Source: Marinobacterium lacunae | GTDB lineage: Bacteria > Pseudomonadota > Gammaproteobacteria > Pseudomonadales > Balneatricaceae | Reading direction: 5' to 3' | Length of the DNA: 64,000 nucleotides | Assembly: GCF_000705555.1 (NCBI RefSeq) | Contig: NZ_JMQN01000047.1 | Span: 203,582 to 267,581, forward strand | Part shown: in pieces, positions 53,789-62,479 of the stretch | How the letters are laid out: every line of letters begins with the position of its first letter | Numbering within the stretch: the first letter of the stretch is position 1 | The notes under the pieces: model-generated | Told to the model about the DNA's origin: nothing | What the model saw: only the letters and a program-made list of their open reading frames with translations | Databases searched by the model: none | Made by a program: the position numbers and the translations under genes

Positions 53789-54226
53789 TCAGTCTTTGCG
53801 CATGCGCACGGCCAGAACGTCGCAAGGAGCACCGTGAAGCACGCCATTGGCGGTTGAGCCAAGCAGCAAGGCAAGGCCGTGGCGCCCGTGGCTACCTACG
53901 ATGATCAGATCGGTTTCTTCATCGCTGGCAATACGGTGAATCTCGGTTTCAGTGTTGCCAGTTACGACGAATTTCTTGTCGACTGGATATCCCAGTGCTT
54001 CAGCGTAAGTGTTCAACTTGGTGCGCGCATGCTCATCAAGTTGCTCCTGAATGGTCGACAGATCCATTGGAACGTCGCCGCCGTAGGCGAAGCTCAGAGG
54101 TTCAACAACATGGATCAGGCTCAGCTGAGCCTGGTTCATGCGGGCCAGATCCACCGCTCGTTCGGCGAGCTGTGTGGATTCGTCGGAAAGGTCGACCGCG
54201 AGCAGAATACGAGTATAGCGGGCCAT
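53789..54226 (-). CDS. Universal stress protein UspA-like
   Basis: A 145-residue single Usp domain with start MARYTRILLAVDLS and an intact ATP-binding motif GSHGRHGLALLLGS (Gly-x2-Gly-x9-Gly-Ser). ATG 54226 has AAGGAG upstream; the longer open frame is not needed. It is divergent from the unknown gene at 54305. Confidence 0.93.
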   Translation of the reverse strand: MARYTRILLAVDLSDESTQLAERAVDLARMNQAQLSLIHVVEPLSFAYGGDVPMDLSTIQEQLDEHARTKLNTYAEALGYPVDKKFVVTGNTETEIHRIASDEETDLIIVGSHGRHGLALLLGSTANGVLHGAPCDVLAVRMRKD

Positions 54227-54304
54227 GGTTTGGGCTCCTTGTCCTGTTGAGTGGGGCGCGGATGCGTCCGACACATTCGTTTGTTCTACCTAAAGGATAA
54301 CACC

Positions 54305-54808
54305 ATGAAATGGTTAATCATTGTTTTCGTCATCATGTCACTGATTGGTTCCGTGATGTGGGTCATGCCGACACCTCGTCAGCGCTTTCAGGCTCACTTG
54401 CGACTCAAGGCCAGAACGCTGGGCTTACAGGTACAGCTCGTAACTCTGAAGCTACCGCGGATGACGGGGGAGATGGAAGGGGAATCGATCAGTGTTCCGG
54501 CCTACAGGCTGTTACGCACCAACCTGAGCAGAGCTCAGAAAGAGTCCTGGTGCAGTTGGCAGGTGTGTCGCGGCGAGACGCTGGCCAATACCGGGCTTGG
54601 GCAGGGGTGGAGCTGGATAACCGGTGAAGGGTTGTTGCCGGGCACTGTGCTCGAGCATGTCAACGCGGTATTGGAGCGCTTGCCGGATGATGTTGTGGCG
54701 CTGGAGTCAACACCCATTCACATGACAGCATTTTGGCATGAGAGCGATGAGGCAACGCTTGAACGGTTGGCCGGGATACTGAAAGAGCTGGTAGAAGTAC
54801 GGGTGTAA
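54305..54808 (+). CDS. Hypothetical membrane-anchored protein
   Basis: A 167-residue protein that I do not recognise. One N-terminal membrane helix (about 3-20) is followed by a basic stretch PTPRQRFQAHLRLKARTLGL and a soluble part with two cysteines in WCSWQVCRGE. The topology (short N-terminus, one helix, positive charges after it) suggests a cytoplasmic body anchored to the inner membrane. AAAGGA precedes the ATG. It stands 13 bp before the DUF1653 gene and is probably cotranscribed with it. Confidence 0.72.
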   Translation: MKWLIIVFVIMSLIGSVMWVMPTPRQRFQAHLRLKARTLGLQVQLVTLKLPRMTGEMEGESISVPAYRLLRTNLSRAQKESWCSWQVCRGETLANTGLGQGWSWITGEGLLPGTVLEHVNAVLERLPDDVVALESTPIHMTAFWHESDEATLERLAGILKELVEVRV

Positions 54809-54821
54809 ACGAGGGGGTGTT

Positions 54822-55037
54822 ATGGAAGCAGAATTGAAGCCGGGATTGTATCGGCACTACAAGGGCATGGACTACGAAGTGATCGGAACGGCCAGACACT
54901 CGGAGACAGAAGAGTGGATGGTAGTTTACCGTGCGCTTTACGGTGACTTCGGCTTGTGGGTCAGGCCCCTGTCCATGTTTGTTGAAAAAGTGACGCTGGA
55001 AAGTGGAGAGTGTGTGTCACGCTTTACCGCACTTTAG
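54822..55037 (+). CDS. DUF1653 domain protein
   Basis: A 71-residue protein covering the whole DUF1653 domain: KPGLYRHYKGMDYEVIG, HSETEEWMVVYRALYGD and LWVRPLSMFVEKV are the conserved strands. The function is unknown; the fold is a small beta-barrel found alone or fused in many bacteria. GAGGGGG lies before the ATG. Confidence 0.9.
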   Translation: MEAELKPGLYRHYKGMDYEVIGTARHSETEEWMVVYRALYGDFGLWVRPLSMFVEKVTLESGECVSRFTAL

Positions 55038-55048
55038 TTATCGTCACC

Positions 55049-55759
55049 TCATTGGTTGAGGTAGTTGTCGATCGAGTCTGCAAGAGCTCCCGCGCCGTAA
55101 TCGCGCTTGGGCTGAAGTTTGTCTATTTCGACCTGTAGCCTTTGCAGCAGGGGTTGTTTCTGTTGCTGCGATACGGTGGCGCGCACCAGAACCGCTTTCG
55201 CATGCTTGTAGTGTGCAAGTGCGCCGTGTTTCTCGCCACTGCCTTGAAGGCGCTCGGCTTGTGTGATGTGGGCTTCAGTCACCATTGAAACGTTCAGCCA
55301 GTAGAGCTCCTGCTGGTAGGCCTTGGCCAGTTGTGGGGTGAGGCGGCCTTTACGGCCCATTTCGATCAGCAGTTTTTCTGCGAAGTTCAGGTAGATTTGC
55401 GCCCGACGCACCGCGCGGTCGCTTTCAAGCCCCCCCTGGCGACGCTTGATGCGATCGGTATTCTCTTTGCTGCGGGCAATTTCTGTCATCAGATCGGAGT
55501 CGGGCGCAATCGCGCTGATCTCCTCGATAAGCGACATGGCGTGTTGGTTGAGTTTGTCGACGATGTCACTGCGACAGCCGACCTCTTTCAGGATCGAAAG
55601 CGCGTTCAGTGTGTGTTCCGACTGCTGTTTAAGCCACTTCAGTCGGTCGTTTTTAAATTTGTTGTGGGCCTCTCGTGTCGTGATCACATAGTTGGCCGCT
55701 ATAGCAGCGATGCCGACCAGTGCGATGAGCACAACGTACATCAGATTGTCTGACAGCAT
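55049..55759 (-). CDS. Hypothetical single-helix membrane protein
   Basis: A 236-residue protein that I cannot assign to a family. It has one N-terminal membrane helix (about 5-25) and a long charged helical body rich in Gln, Lys and Glu, probably coiled-coil (about 30-110), then a helical segment that may resemble TPR-like repeats (about 110-200). It ends with LADSIDNYLNQ. Start ATG 55759 gives a clean helix; GTG 55771 is possible. It is convergent with DUF1653 and divergent from topA. Confidence 0.75.
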   Translation of the reverse strand: MLSDNLMYVVLIALVGIAAIAANYVITTREAHNKFKNDRLKWLKQQSEHTLNALSILKEVGCRSDIVDKLNQHAMSLIEEISAIAPDSDLMTEIARSKENTDRIKRRQGGLESDRAVRRAQIYLNFAEKLLIEMGRKGRLTPQLAKAYQQELYWLNVSMVTEAHITQAERLQGSGEKHGALAHYKHAKAVLVRATVSQQQKQPLLQRLQVEIDKLQPKRDYGAGALADSIDNYLNQ

Positions 55760-55886
55760 TAACTTTGGCACTCTGAATATAAAGAGGAGATAGCTTCCTG
55801 AATTATAAGGCGACTCTATCACCTTTGCGAAGTTGTACGACAGGTATCGGTGTGTGTTCCGCCAAGGTGAAAAAAGATGCGCTTGC

Positions 55887-55915
55887 TTGACCCCCGATAG
55901 CGCAACACTTATATA
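55887..55915 (+). promoter_or_regulatory. topA promoter
   Basis: -35 TTGACC (55887-55892), 17-bp spacer and -10 TATATA (55910-55915), close to the sigma70 consensus. The predicted leader is about 38 nt, with an AAGGATATCCTA palindrome overlapping the ribosome-binding site. Confidence 0.75.
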
Positions 55916-55960
55916 TGCACGCAGTTTCTGGGGAAGGTACCAGCACTTAAGGATATCCTA

Positions 55961-58597
55961 ATGGGAAAAACGCTCGTTATTGTGGAATCGCCGGCCAAGG
56001 CGAAAACGATCAACAAATATCTCGGCAGCCAGTACGTAGTGAAGTCGAGTGTTGGTCACATTCGCGATTTGCCGACAAGCGGCAGTGCAGCCAAAAGCGA
56101 TCCGAAAGAGCGCGCGAAGCAGGCCGCATTGACCCGGAAAATGTCGGCTGAAGAGAAGGAAGCGTACAAAAAACGCAAGTCACGCGAGCAGCTGGTGTCG
56201 CGAATGGGTGTCGATCCCGAGAAAGGTTGGGAGGCGCACTACGAGATTCTCCCCGGCAAGGAAAAGGTTGTCGAAGAACTCAAGAAGCTGGCGCGCTCGG
56301 CCGATGAAATCTATCTCGCAACCGATTTGGACCGCGAGGGGGAAGCGATTGCCTGGCACCTGCGTGAAGCGATAGGCGGTGATGACAGCCGTTTTCGTCG
56401 CGTAGTGTTTAACGAGATTACCAAAAAGGCCATTAAAGAGGCGTTCGAAGAGCCGGGGCAGCTCGATATGCACCGTGTTAACGCCCAGCAGGCGCGTCGC
56501 TTCCTTGATCGCGTGGTTGGCTATATGTTGTCGCCGCTGCTCTGGGAAAAAGTAGCGCGTGGACTGTCTGCCGGTCGTGTTCAGTCGGTGGCTGTGCGTC
56601 TTGTGGTAGAGAGGGAGCGGGAGATCCGAGCCTTCGTGCCGGAAGAGTACTGGGAGGTGCACGCCGATGCGCGCACTCCACAAGCGGACGCATTGCGCCT
56701 GCAAGTCGTCAAGCAGGCGGGTGCCAATTTCCGCCCCGTCAATGAAGCACAAACAAAAGCGGCGCTGGAGGCTCTGCAGCAGGCGAGCTACTCGGTCACC
56801 AACCGTGAAGACCGTCCCACCAGCAGCAAACCCTCGGCACCGTTCATTACTTCGACCCTGCAGCAGGCCGCCAGTACGCGTCTTGGCTTCGGGGTAAAGA
56901 AAACCATGATGTTGGCCCAAAGACTCTACGAAGCGGGCTATATCACCTATATGCGTACCGACTCGACCAACCTCAGTGCTGAGGCGGTAGAGTCGTGTCG
57001 AGAGCATATCAAAGCCAAGTATGGCGATGACTACCTGCCAGCCGATCCCGTCCGCTACAGCTCCAAAGAGGGGGCGCAAGAGGCGCACGAGGCGATTCGT
57101 CCGTCTGACGTCAATATGGTCTCGGATAGCCTGGTTGGCATGGATAGCGACGCCGTAAGGCTTTACGACCTGATCCGTCGGCAGTTCATCGCCTGCCAGA
57201 TGACGCCTGCTCGTTACCTGAGTACGCGTTTGCAGGTAATGGCGGGTGATTTTGAACTGACCACCAAAGGTCGCATTCTTAAGTTCGATGGTTATACCCG
57301 TGTTTTGCCTGCAAAGGGTAAAAGTGACGAAGATCTTATTCTTCCGGACGTTCAGCCGGGTGAGGCGCTCACGCTTGAAGCACTGGATCCCAAGCAGCAT
57401 TTCACCAAGCCGGCTCCGCGCTACTCGGAAGCCAGTCTGGTTAAAGAGCTTGAAAAGCGTGGCATCGGTCGGCCTTCTACCTATGCGGCCATTATCTCCA
57501 CCATTCAGGATCGCGGATATGTCGAAGTTCAGGGTCGCCGCTTTTACGCTCAGAAAATGGGCGATATCGTAACCGAGCGCCTCAATGAAAACTTCTCCGA
57601 CCTGATGGATTACGGCTTTACTGCGCGTATGGAGGAGGAGCTCGATGAGGTGGCGCAAGGCAGTGTCGAGTGGCATGAACTTCTGGATCGTTTCTACAAG
57701 GGCTTTGTCGACAAGCTTGAGGCGGCTCAGGATCCGGATGAGGGTATGCGCCCCAATACGCCAACACCGACGGACATTGATTGCCCTGAATGTGGACGCA
57801 AGATGATGATCAGAACCGGCAGTACCGGGGTGTTTCTCGGCTGTTCGGGCTATGCCTTGCCACCTAAAGAGCGCTGTAAGGCCACGATTAACCTGATTCC
57901 GGGTGATGAAGTTGTAAGCGCAGACGGGGATGACGAAGAGGAATCCCGGATTCTGCGTAACAAGCACCGTTGCAAGCTCTGTGGCGCAGCCATGGATTCA
58001 TATCTTGTTGATGCTGACCGTAAGCTCCATGTCTGTGGCAATAACCCGGATTGCTCCGGTTATGAGGTGGAAGCTGGCAGTTTCAAAATTAAGGGATATG
58101 ACGGTCCGGTTATCGAATGCGATAAGTGCGGTTCAGAGATGCAGCTCAAGACCGGACGATTCGGCAAGTTTTTTGGTTGTACCAACTCCGATTGCAAAAA
58201 TACGCGCAAGTTGCTGAAAAGTGGTGAAGTGGCTCCGCCTAAGATTGATCCTGTCCCGATGCCTGAGCTCAAGTGTGAGAAGGTGGATGATCACTACGTG
58301 CTGCGCGACGGCGCGAGCGGACTGTTTTTGGCCGCCAGTCAGTTCCCAAAAAACAGGGAGACACGGGCGCCTTTGGTCTCCGAGTTGATACCGCACCGCG
58401 ATGACATCGACCCTAAATATCACTATCTCCTTGATGCACCTCAGCAGGATGATGAGGGTAACCCTGCCATTATCCGTTATAGCCGCAAGACGAAAGAGCA
58501 GTACGTCATGTCGGAAAAAGAGGGTAAGGCAACCGGCTGGCGCGCCTATTGCGTCGACGGGCGCTGGCGTGAAGAGCACGCACGCAAGAGCAAGTGA
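55961..58597 (+). CDS. topA: DNA topoisomerase I
   Basis: Type IA topoisomerase that relaxes negative supercoils. The 878-residue protein has the Toprim domain (start [24 protein letters not shown]), the catalytic Tyr in [14 protein letters not shown], and three C-terminal zinc ribbons ([25 protein letters not shown]), then a further C-terminal domain. All key residues are intact. The next gene starts 16 bp downstream. Confidence 0.97.
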   Translation: MGKTLVIVESPAKAKTINKYLGSQYVVKSSVGHIRDLPTSGSAAKSDPKERAKQAALTRKMSAEEKEAYKKRKSREQLVSRMGVDPEKGWEAHYEILPGKEKVVEELKKLARSADEIYLATDLDREGEAIAWHLREAIGGDDSRFRRVVFNEITKKAIKEAFEEPGQLDMHRVNAQQARRFLDRVVGYMLSPLLWEKVARGLSAGRVQSVAVRLVVEREREIRAFVPEEYWEVHADARTPQADALRLQVVKQAGANFRPVNEAQTKAALEALQQASYSVTNREDRPTSSKPSAPFITSTLQQAASTRLGFGVKKTMMLAQRLYEAGYITYMRTDSTNLSAEAVESCREHIKAKYGDDYLPADPVRYSSKEGAQEAHEAIRPSDVNMVSDSLVGMDSDAVRLYDLIRRQFIACQMTPARYLSTRLQVMAGDFELTTKGRILKFDGYTRVLPAKGKSDEDLILPDVQPGEALTLEALDPKQHFTKPAPRYSEASLVKELEKRGIGRPSTYAAIISTIQDRGYVEVQGRRFYAQKMGDIVTERLNENFSDLMDYGFTARMEEELDEVAQGSVEWHELLDRFYKGFVDKLEAAQDPDEGMRPNTPTPTDIDCPECGRKMMIRTGSTGVFLGCSGYALPPKERCKATINLIPGDEVVSADGDDEEESRILRNKHRCKLCGAAMDSYLVDADRKLHVCGNNPDCSGYEVEAGSFKIKGYDGPVIECDKCGSEMQLKTGRFGKFFGCTNSDCKNTRKLLKSGEVAPPKIDPVPMPELKCEKVDDHYVLRDGASGLFLAASQFPKNRETRAPLVSELIPHRDDIDPKYHYLLDAPQQDDEGNPAIIRYSRKTKEQYVMSEKEGKATGWRAYCVDGRWREEHARKSK

Positions 58598-58613
58598 TGG
58601 AGCAGAGGGCGTT

Positions 58614-59141
58614 ATGAGCGAAATCTATGTAGCCAGAACCAATCAGAAGCTGAGCTTCGCACGTTGTCACATTGACGCCCTGTCGCAGGCTCAGGGTTCC
58701 AGCTCTTGGAATAAGCACGGGATTATCGAATCGTACAACGAGTCCGTGCTTTTTCATCTGAAAGGTGCCATTCATGCGTTTGTCAGAGAGATTGGCGAGC
58801 GCTATCGGCTGGATGTCAGTACCATCGATGATATTGCCGGGCTGCAGGCTCAGTTTGAAACGACGGGGCAAGAGTCGCCGGAGTTAAATGAGTTGGAACA
58901 GTTGTCTGTAACGCCTGGAAGTTGGCTCGAAAAGCTTGAGCGTGCGTACTCTGCTTGTTGGCGTGCATCGGCGCAGAGATCGAAGCCTCAGGATGCAAGT
59001 CAAAGTCTTTCTGAGATACATGTGGTACAGGTGAATCCTGATCATGCAGAAGATTTAGAGCTGCTGTCCGAGTTCCGACAGTGGTTTGATGAGCTGAATA
59101 AGCTGGTCGATCGGCAGCGTGGATCAATGCTTGAGTGGTAA
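58614..59141 (+). CDS. DUF6586 family protein
   Basis: A 175-residue helical protein, start MSEIYVARTNQKLSFAR, known to me as the DUF6586 family found next to topA in Pseudomonas and relatives. It has no signal peptide or catalytic motifs. The ATG lies 16 bp after the topA stop, with GAGGG upstream, so the two are likely cotranscribed. Function unknown. Confidence 0.85.
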   Translation: MSEIYVARTNQKLSFARCHIDALSQAQGSSSWNKHGIIESYNESVLFHLKGAIHAFVREIGERYRLDVSTIDDIAGLQAQFETTGQESPELNELEQLSVTPGSWLEKLERAYSACWRASAQRSKPQDASQSLSEIHVVQVNPDHAEDLELLSEFRQWFDELNKLVDRQRGSMLEW

Positions 59142-59149
59142 CGGGCTGA

Positions 59150-59560
59150 TCAACAGCCTCGTACCACTATACCCTGGATTCCTACGCCACCGGCTGCTTG
59201 TTGCAGTTGTCCGAGTTCACCATCATCCAGCTGGCCATGCCAGGATACGACGGTATGGCAGGTTTCGGCGCGTAGCGCGCGTTTAGCCAACTCTACGGTT
59301 GAATGACGGCTGTCTGGTCGCAGTATCCAGATGCGCTCGAGGCTGGCTCCAGCTTCTGCAAGGGCGGCTCGGTTGATCTCAGAAGGCGCGCCCACGAGGG
59401 CCAGCCAGCGTTTCTGTTGGCTCAGTTGTGCCAGCATGGGGAGCAGCAAAGGGGATAGCGACACGCTGTCACTATGCTGAATGATTTCGGTAACGCGGCC
59501 AGCGGCTGCTGACGCAGCTGAAGATGTGTTCGTGCCGTAATCCAATGCTGTTGCATGCAT
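59150..59560 (-). CDS. sulA: SulA-like SOS cell division inhibitor
   Basis: A 136-residue protein with the SulA core (about 30-125): RWLALVGAPSEINRAALAEAG, IWILRPDS and a C-terminal VVSWHG segment. SulA blocks FtsZ during the SOS response. It lies 15 bp downstream of lexA on the same strand and so shares its SOS promoter, as in Pseudomonas. Length is shorter than E. coli SulA (169). Confidence 0.88.
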   Translation of the reverse strand: MHATALDYGTNTSSAASAAAGRVTEIIQHSDSVSLSPLLLPMLAQLSQQKRWLALVGAPSEINRAALAEAGASLERIWILRPDSRHSTVELAKRALRAETCHTVVSWHGQLDDGELGQLQQAAGGVGIQGIVVRGC

Positions 59561-59575
59561 GCTGTCACCTCGATA

Positions 59576-60187
59576 TTAAAGGTCTGCTCTTTGGCGAATA
59601 ACGCCTACGCCTAGCCCTTCGATTTGAAGTTCCTGCTCGACCAAGTCGATCTCGATAGGGTCGAACTCCTCGTTTTCGGCGATTAGATACACCATCTGGC
59701 CTTCGCGATGAAACCGCTTGACCGTGACGTCATCGCCTATACGCGCGACGACTATCTGCCCCTCACGCGCTTCCGGAGTCTGGTGTACTGCAAGCAGGTC
59801 ACCATCCAGAATGCCGATGTTTTTCATACTCATTCCACGAACGCGTAGCAGGTAATCTGCCTTGGGGTGGAAAAATTCGGCGCCAATGGTGCAGTAGTCA
59901 TCGATATGCTGCTGGGCAAGTATTGGTTCGCCCGCTGCGACCTGACCTACGATCGGCAGTCCTTGTTCTGTATTTTCCGTTTCTGGTAGACGTATGCCGC
60001 GAGATGTACCGGGGATGATCTCTATCGCTCCCTTTCTGGCCAGCGCCTTGAGATGCTCTTCGGCGGCGTTGGCTGAGCGGAATCCGAGGTCACGTGCGAT
60101 GTCGGCACGCGTTGGCGGATATCCGGTTTCATCTATGTGCTGGCGTATACAGTCGAGTACTTCGCTCTGGCGTTTGGTCAGTTTCAT
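59576..60187 (-). CDS. lexA: LexA repressor
   Basis: SOS repressor and self-cleaving protease, 203 residues. N-terminal winged helix ([17 protein letters not shown], recognition helix near SANAAEEHL), the Ala-Gly cleavage site in QVAAGEP, catalytic Ser in [10 protein letters not shown] and Lys in VTVKRFHR. Start options are ATG 60187 (MKLTKRQ, like other LexA proteins) and ATG 60193 (MTMKLTKRQ). The proximal SOS box ends directly before 60193, so the leader must be very short. Confidence 0.96.
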   Translation of the reverse strand: MKLTKRQSEVLDCIRQHIDETGYPPTRADIARDLGFRSANAAEEHLKALARKGAIEIIPGTSRGIRLPETENTEQGLPIVGQVAAGEPILAQQHIDDYCTIGAEFFHPKADYLLRVRGMSMKNIGILDGDLLAVHQTPEAREGQIVVARIGDDVTVKRFHREGQMVYLIAENEEFDPIEIDLVEQELQIEGLGVGVIRQRADL

Positions 60188-60193
60188 AGTCAT

Positions 60194-60209
60194 CTGTCTA
60201 TTTATACAG
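60194..60209. promoter_or_regulatory. LexA (SOS) box 1
   Basis: CTGTCTATTTATACAG matches CTGT-N8-ACAG exactly. On the minus strand it contains TATAAA, a likely -10 of lexA-sulA. Bound LexA would block lexA and, from the same region, dinG. Confidence 0.92.
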
Positions 60210-60212
60210 TAC

Positions 60213-60228
60213 ATGTAGTTTTATACAG
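60213..60228. promoter_or_regulatory. LexA (SOS) box 2
   Basis: ATGTAGTTTTATACAG has one mismatch from CTGT-N8-ACAG. It starts 19 bp from box 1, a tandem arrangement like that of E. coli lexA. Confidence 0.8.
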
Positions 60229-60314
60229 TATTGTGTGAGCGTCAAGCGTTTATCTGTTTAAATATCCAGTCTCTTGATATGATGCCCCGCCACTTTGTTT
60301 TGGAAGGAACACCC

Positions 60315-62432
60315 TTGCTCGATCCGGTGCTTAAAAAGGCGATTCAGTCGGCCTACAGTCAATTTTTGTCCAATCGGGGTCTGAAGGCTCGTGGCGCACA
60401 GAAACTGATGATCGCCGAGATCGCGCGTACTCTTGCCTCCATAGGTCAGGGCGAGCAGGGTGAGCGTCTTGGTGAGCAACATGTCAGTGTGGTTGAGGCG
60501 GGAACAGGTACGGGCAAGACCATTGCATATCTGCTTGCAACACTGCCGATCGCTCGGGCACGTAAAAAACGCGTCGTACTCTCTACCGCAACGGTGTCGC
60601 TTCAGGAGCAGTTGGTTAACAAGGATCTTCCAGAGGTTACCGGGCATGCCGGACTGGATGTTCGTTTCCAGCTCGCTAAGGGGCGTGGACGGTACCTGTG
60701 CGTCAACAAGATAGAGCAGCACCTCGAGCGGCAGGGTGAGCTTGGACAGATGGCGCTCTATGAGGATGAGATCGCGCAGTTGCTCGATGACCGGACACTG
60801 TCGCTCTACAAGGAGCTTGCGGACCGGTTCGCGTCGGGAAGCTGGGACGGTGATCGAGATAATCTGCCCGACGCCCTGGAAGAGGGTGTCTGGCGTCCAC
60901 TTACCAGCGACCATATGCAGTGCAGTAACCGGCGCTGTTTAAATTTTTCGGCCTGTCCGTTTTACCGGGCACGAGATGAGCTCGACAAGGTCGAGCTGGT
61001 TGTTGCTAATCATGACCTGGTGCTTGCGGATTTGGCGCTAGGTGGTGGTGCTATCCTGCCGGATCCGAAAGATACAATTTATGTATTCGACGAGGGGCAC
61101 CATATCTCCGATAAGGCGACCGGGCATTTTGCATTCTCCATGCGCTTGGGCGGTAGCCAAAAGCTTTGTCAGAATCTGCCCAAGCGATTGCATGCGCTAC
61201 TTGAAGAGAGTGGTGGTGCGGTTGCGCTGCTTGATCCCACAGAACGGCTCGCTAACCCGCTTCGGGATATGGGCGAGATTCTGGACCAGCTTGAGCCGCC
61301 CGTTAGGGCGCTTCTAGAGGGTGATGAGCGTTCTCAGCGGGTGCGCTTTTCTCAAGGCCGCGTGCCTGAGTCATTGAGTATTTTGTGTCGAGATCTGACC
61401 CACGCCAGCGAGCGCGTTCAGCAGCACCTCGAGCAGTTGGTTTCGGTGCTACGTGAGGCGATGGAAGGTGATATCGCCGAGATCGATCGTAGCCTTGCCG
61501 AGCGTTGGTATCCTCAGTTGGGCGTTTTCTGGGGCCGTGTGCAGCAAATCAGTTGGCTCTCGCGCAGTTATGCGACGCCCGATCCGGAGGGGCGTACCCC
61601 GACGGCGAGGTGGTTATCGAGGATTGATGGCGATAATCACACAGATGTCGAGCTGCGAAGTGCGCCTGTATCGGCCGCGGATACCTTGCGTGATCATCTG
61701 TGGGATGTCTGTTTCGGTGCGGTCGTCACCTCTGCGACGCTTACAGCCCTCGGTCGGTTTGACCGTCTCCTCAATCAGCTCGGCTTACCTGACGATACCG
61801 CCTGCATTAGGCTTGAGAGTCCTTTTGATCACTACTCGATGGGCACGCTTGAGGTGCCTTCGATGCGCACCGACCCGGGTGATCAGCAGGCGCACACTGA
61901 AGAGATATCTGAATATCTTGCCAGTCGGTTAGGGAGTCTTCAGGCCGTACTTGTATTGTTCAGTAGCTGGCGTCAAATGTTGGCCACCCTTGAACGCCAG
62001 CCTGAATCCATTAAAAATAAGATCCTTGCGCAGGGTGATCACAGTCGTCAGGAGATCTTGCGAATTCATCGGGAGCGTATCGACTCGGGTGAAGCCAGCA
62101 TTATTTTTGGGCTCGCATCGTTTGCCGAGGGGGTCGATCTGCCCGGTGGGTATCTCACTGACGTGATCATCACAAAGCTTCCGTTTGGTGTCCCGGATGA
62201 CCCGGTTGATGCCACCATGGCGGAGTGGATAGAACAGCAGGGTGGAAATGCATTCTCCGACTGGGCAGTGCCGGCGGCATCCATGCGTTTGACGCAGGCG
62301 GTGGGCCGGTTGTTGAGAACAGAACAGGACAGGGGTCGGGTTGTGCTGCTGGATCGTCGAGTTGTGACACGACGCTACGGCCGTTTGTTGCTTGATTCCC
62401 TGCCGCCTTTCCGCCGTCAAATTGATAACTGA
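60315..62432 (+). CDS. dinG: ATP-dependent DNA helicase DinG
   Basis: Superfamily 2, XPD-like 5'-3' helicase that unwinds R-loops and D-loops. The 705-residue protein has Walker A VEAGTGTGKT, an Fe-S cluster Cys set (YLCVNK, then CSNRRCLNFSACPF), the DEAH-type box FDEGHH, and the C-terminal motif QAVGRLLR. TTG 60315 gives the family start (LLDPVLKKAI) and has AAGGA 7 nt upstream; an in-frame ATG at 60279 lacks this. The tandem LexA boxes are 90-120 bp upstream, so SOS control is likely, as for E. coli dinG. Confidence 0.93.
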   Translation: MLDPVLKKAIQSAYSQFLSNRGLKARGAQKLMIAEIARTLASIGQGEQGERLGEQHVSVVEAGTGTGKTIAYLLATLPIARARKKRVVLSTATVSLQEQLVNKDLPEVTGHAGLDVRFQLAKGRGRYLCVNKIEQHLERQGELGQMALYEDEIAQLLDDRTLSLYKELADRFASGSWDGDRDNLPDALEEGVWRPLTSDHMQCSNRRCLNFSACPFYRARDELDKVELVVANHDLVLADLALGGGAILPDPKDTIYVFDEGHHISDKATGHFAFSMRLGGSQKLCQNLPKRLHALLEESGGAVALLDPTERLANPLRDMGEILDQLEPPVRALLEGDERSQRVRFSQGRVPESLSILCRDLTHASERVQQHLEQLVSVLREAMEGDIAEIDRSLAERWYPQLGVFWGRVQQISWLSRSYATPDPEGRTPTARWLSRIDGDNHTDVELRSAPVSAADTLRDHLWDVCFGAVVTSATLTALGRFDRLLNQLGLPDDTACIRLESPFDHYSMGTLEVPSMRTDPGDQQAHTEEISEYLASRLGSLQAVLVLFSSWRQMLATLERQPESIKNKILAQGDHSRQEILRIHRERIDSGEASIIFGLASFAEGVDLPGGYLTDVIITKLPFGVPDDPVDATMAEWIEQQGGNAFSDWAVPAASMRLTQAVGRLLRTEQDRGRVVLLDRRVVTRRYGRLLLDSLPPFRRQIDN

Positions 62433-62479
62433 AAGATTTAATATAAATAGGTAAGCGCTTGAGTACTGAAGAGAAAGCA

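Noticed and set aside
56180..57967. 595-codon open frame antisense to topA
   Set aside because: It lies wholly inside topA on the other strand, the sense frame has all topoisomerase motifs, and the antisense product has no recognisable domain. It is a by-product of codon bias.
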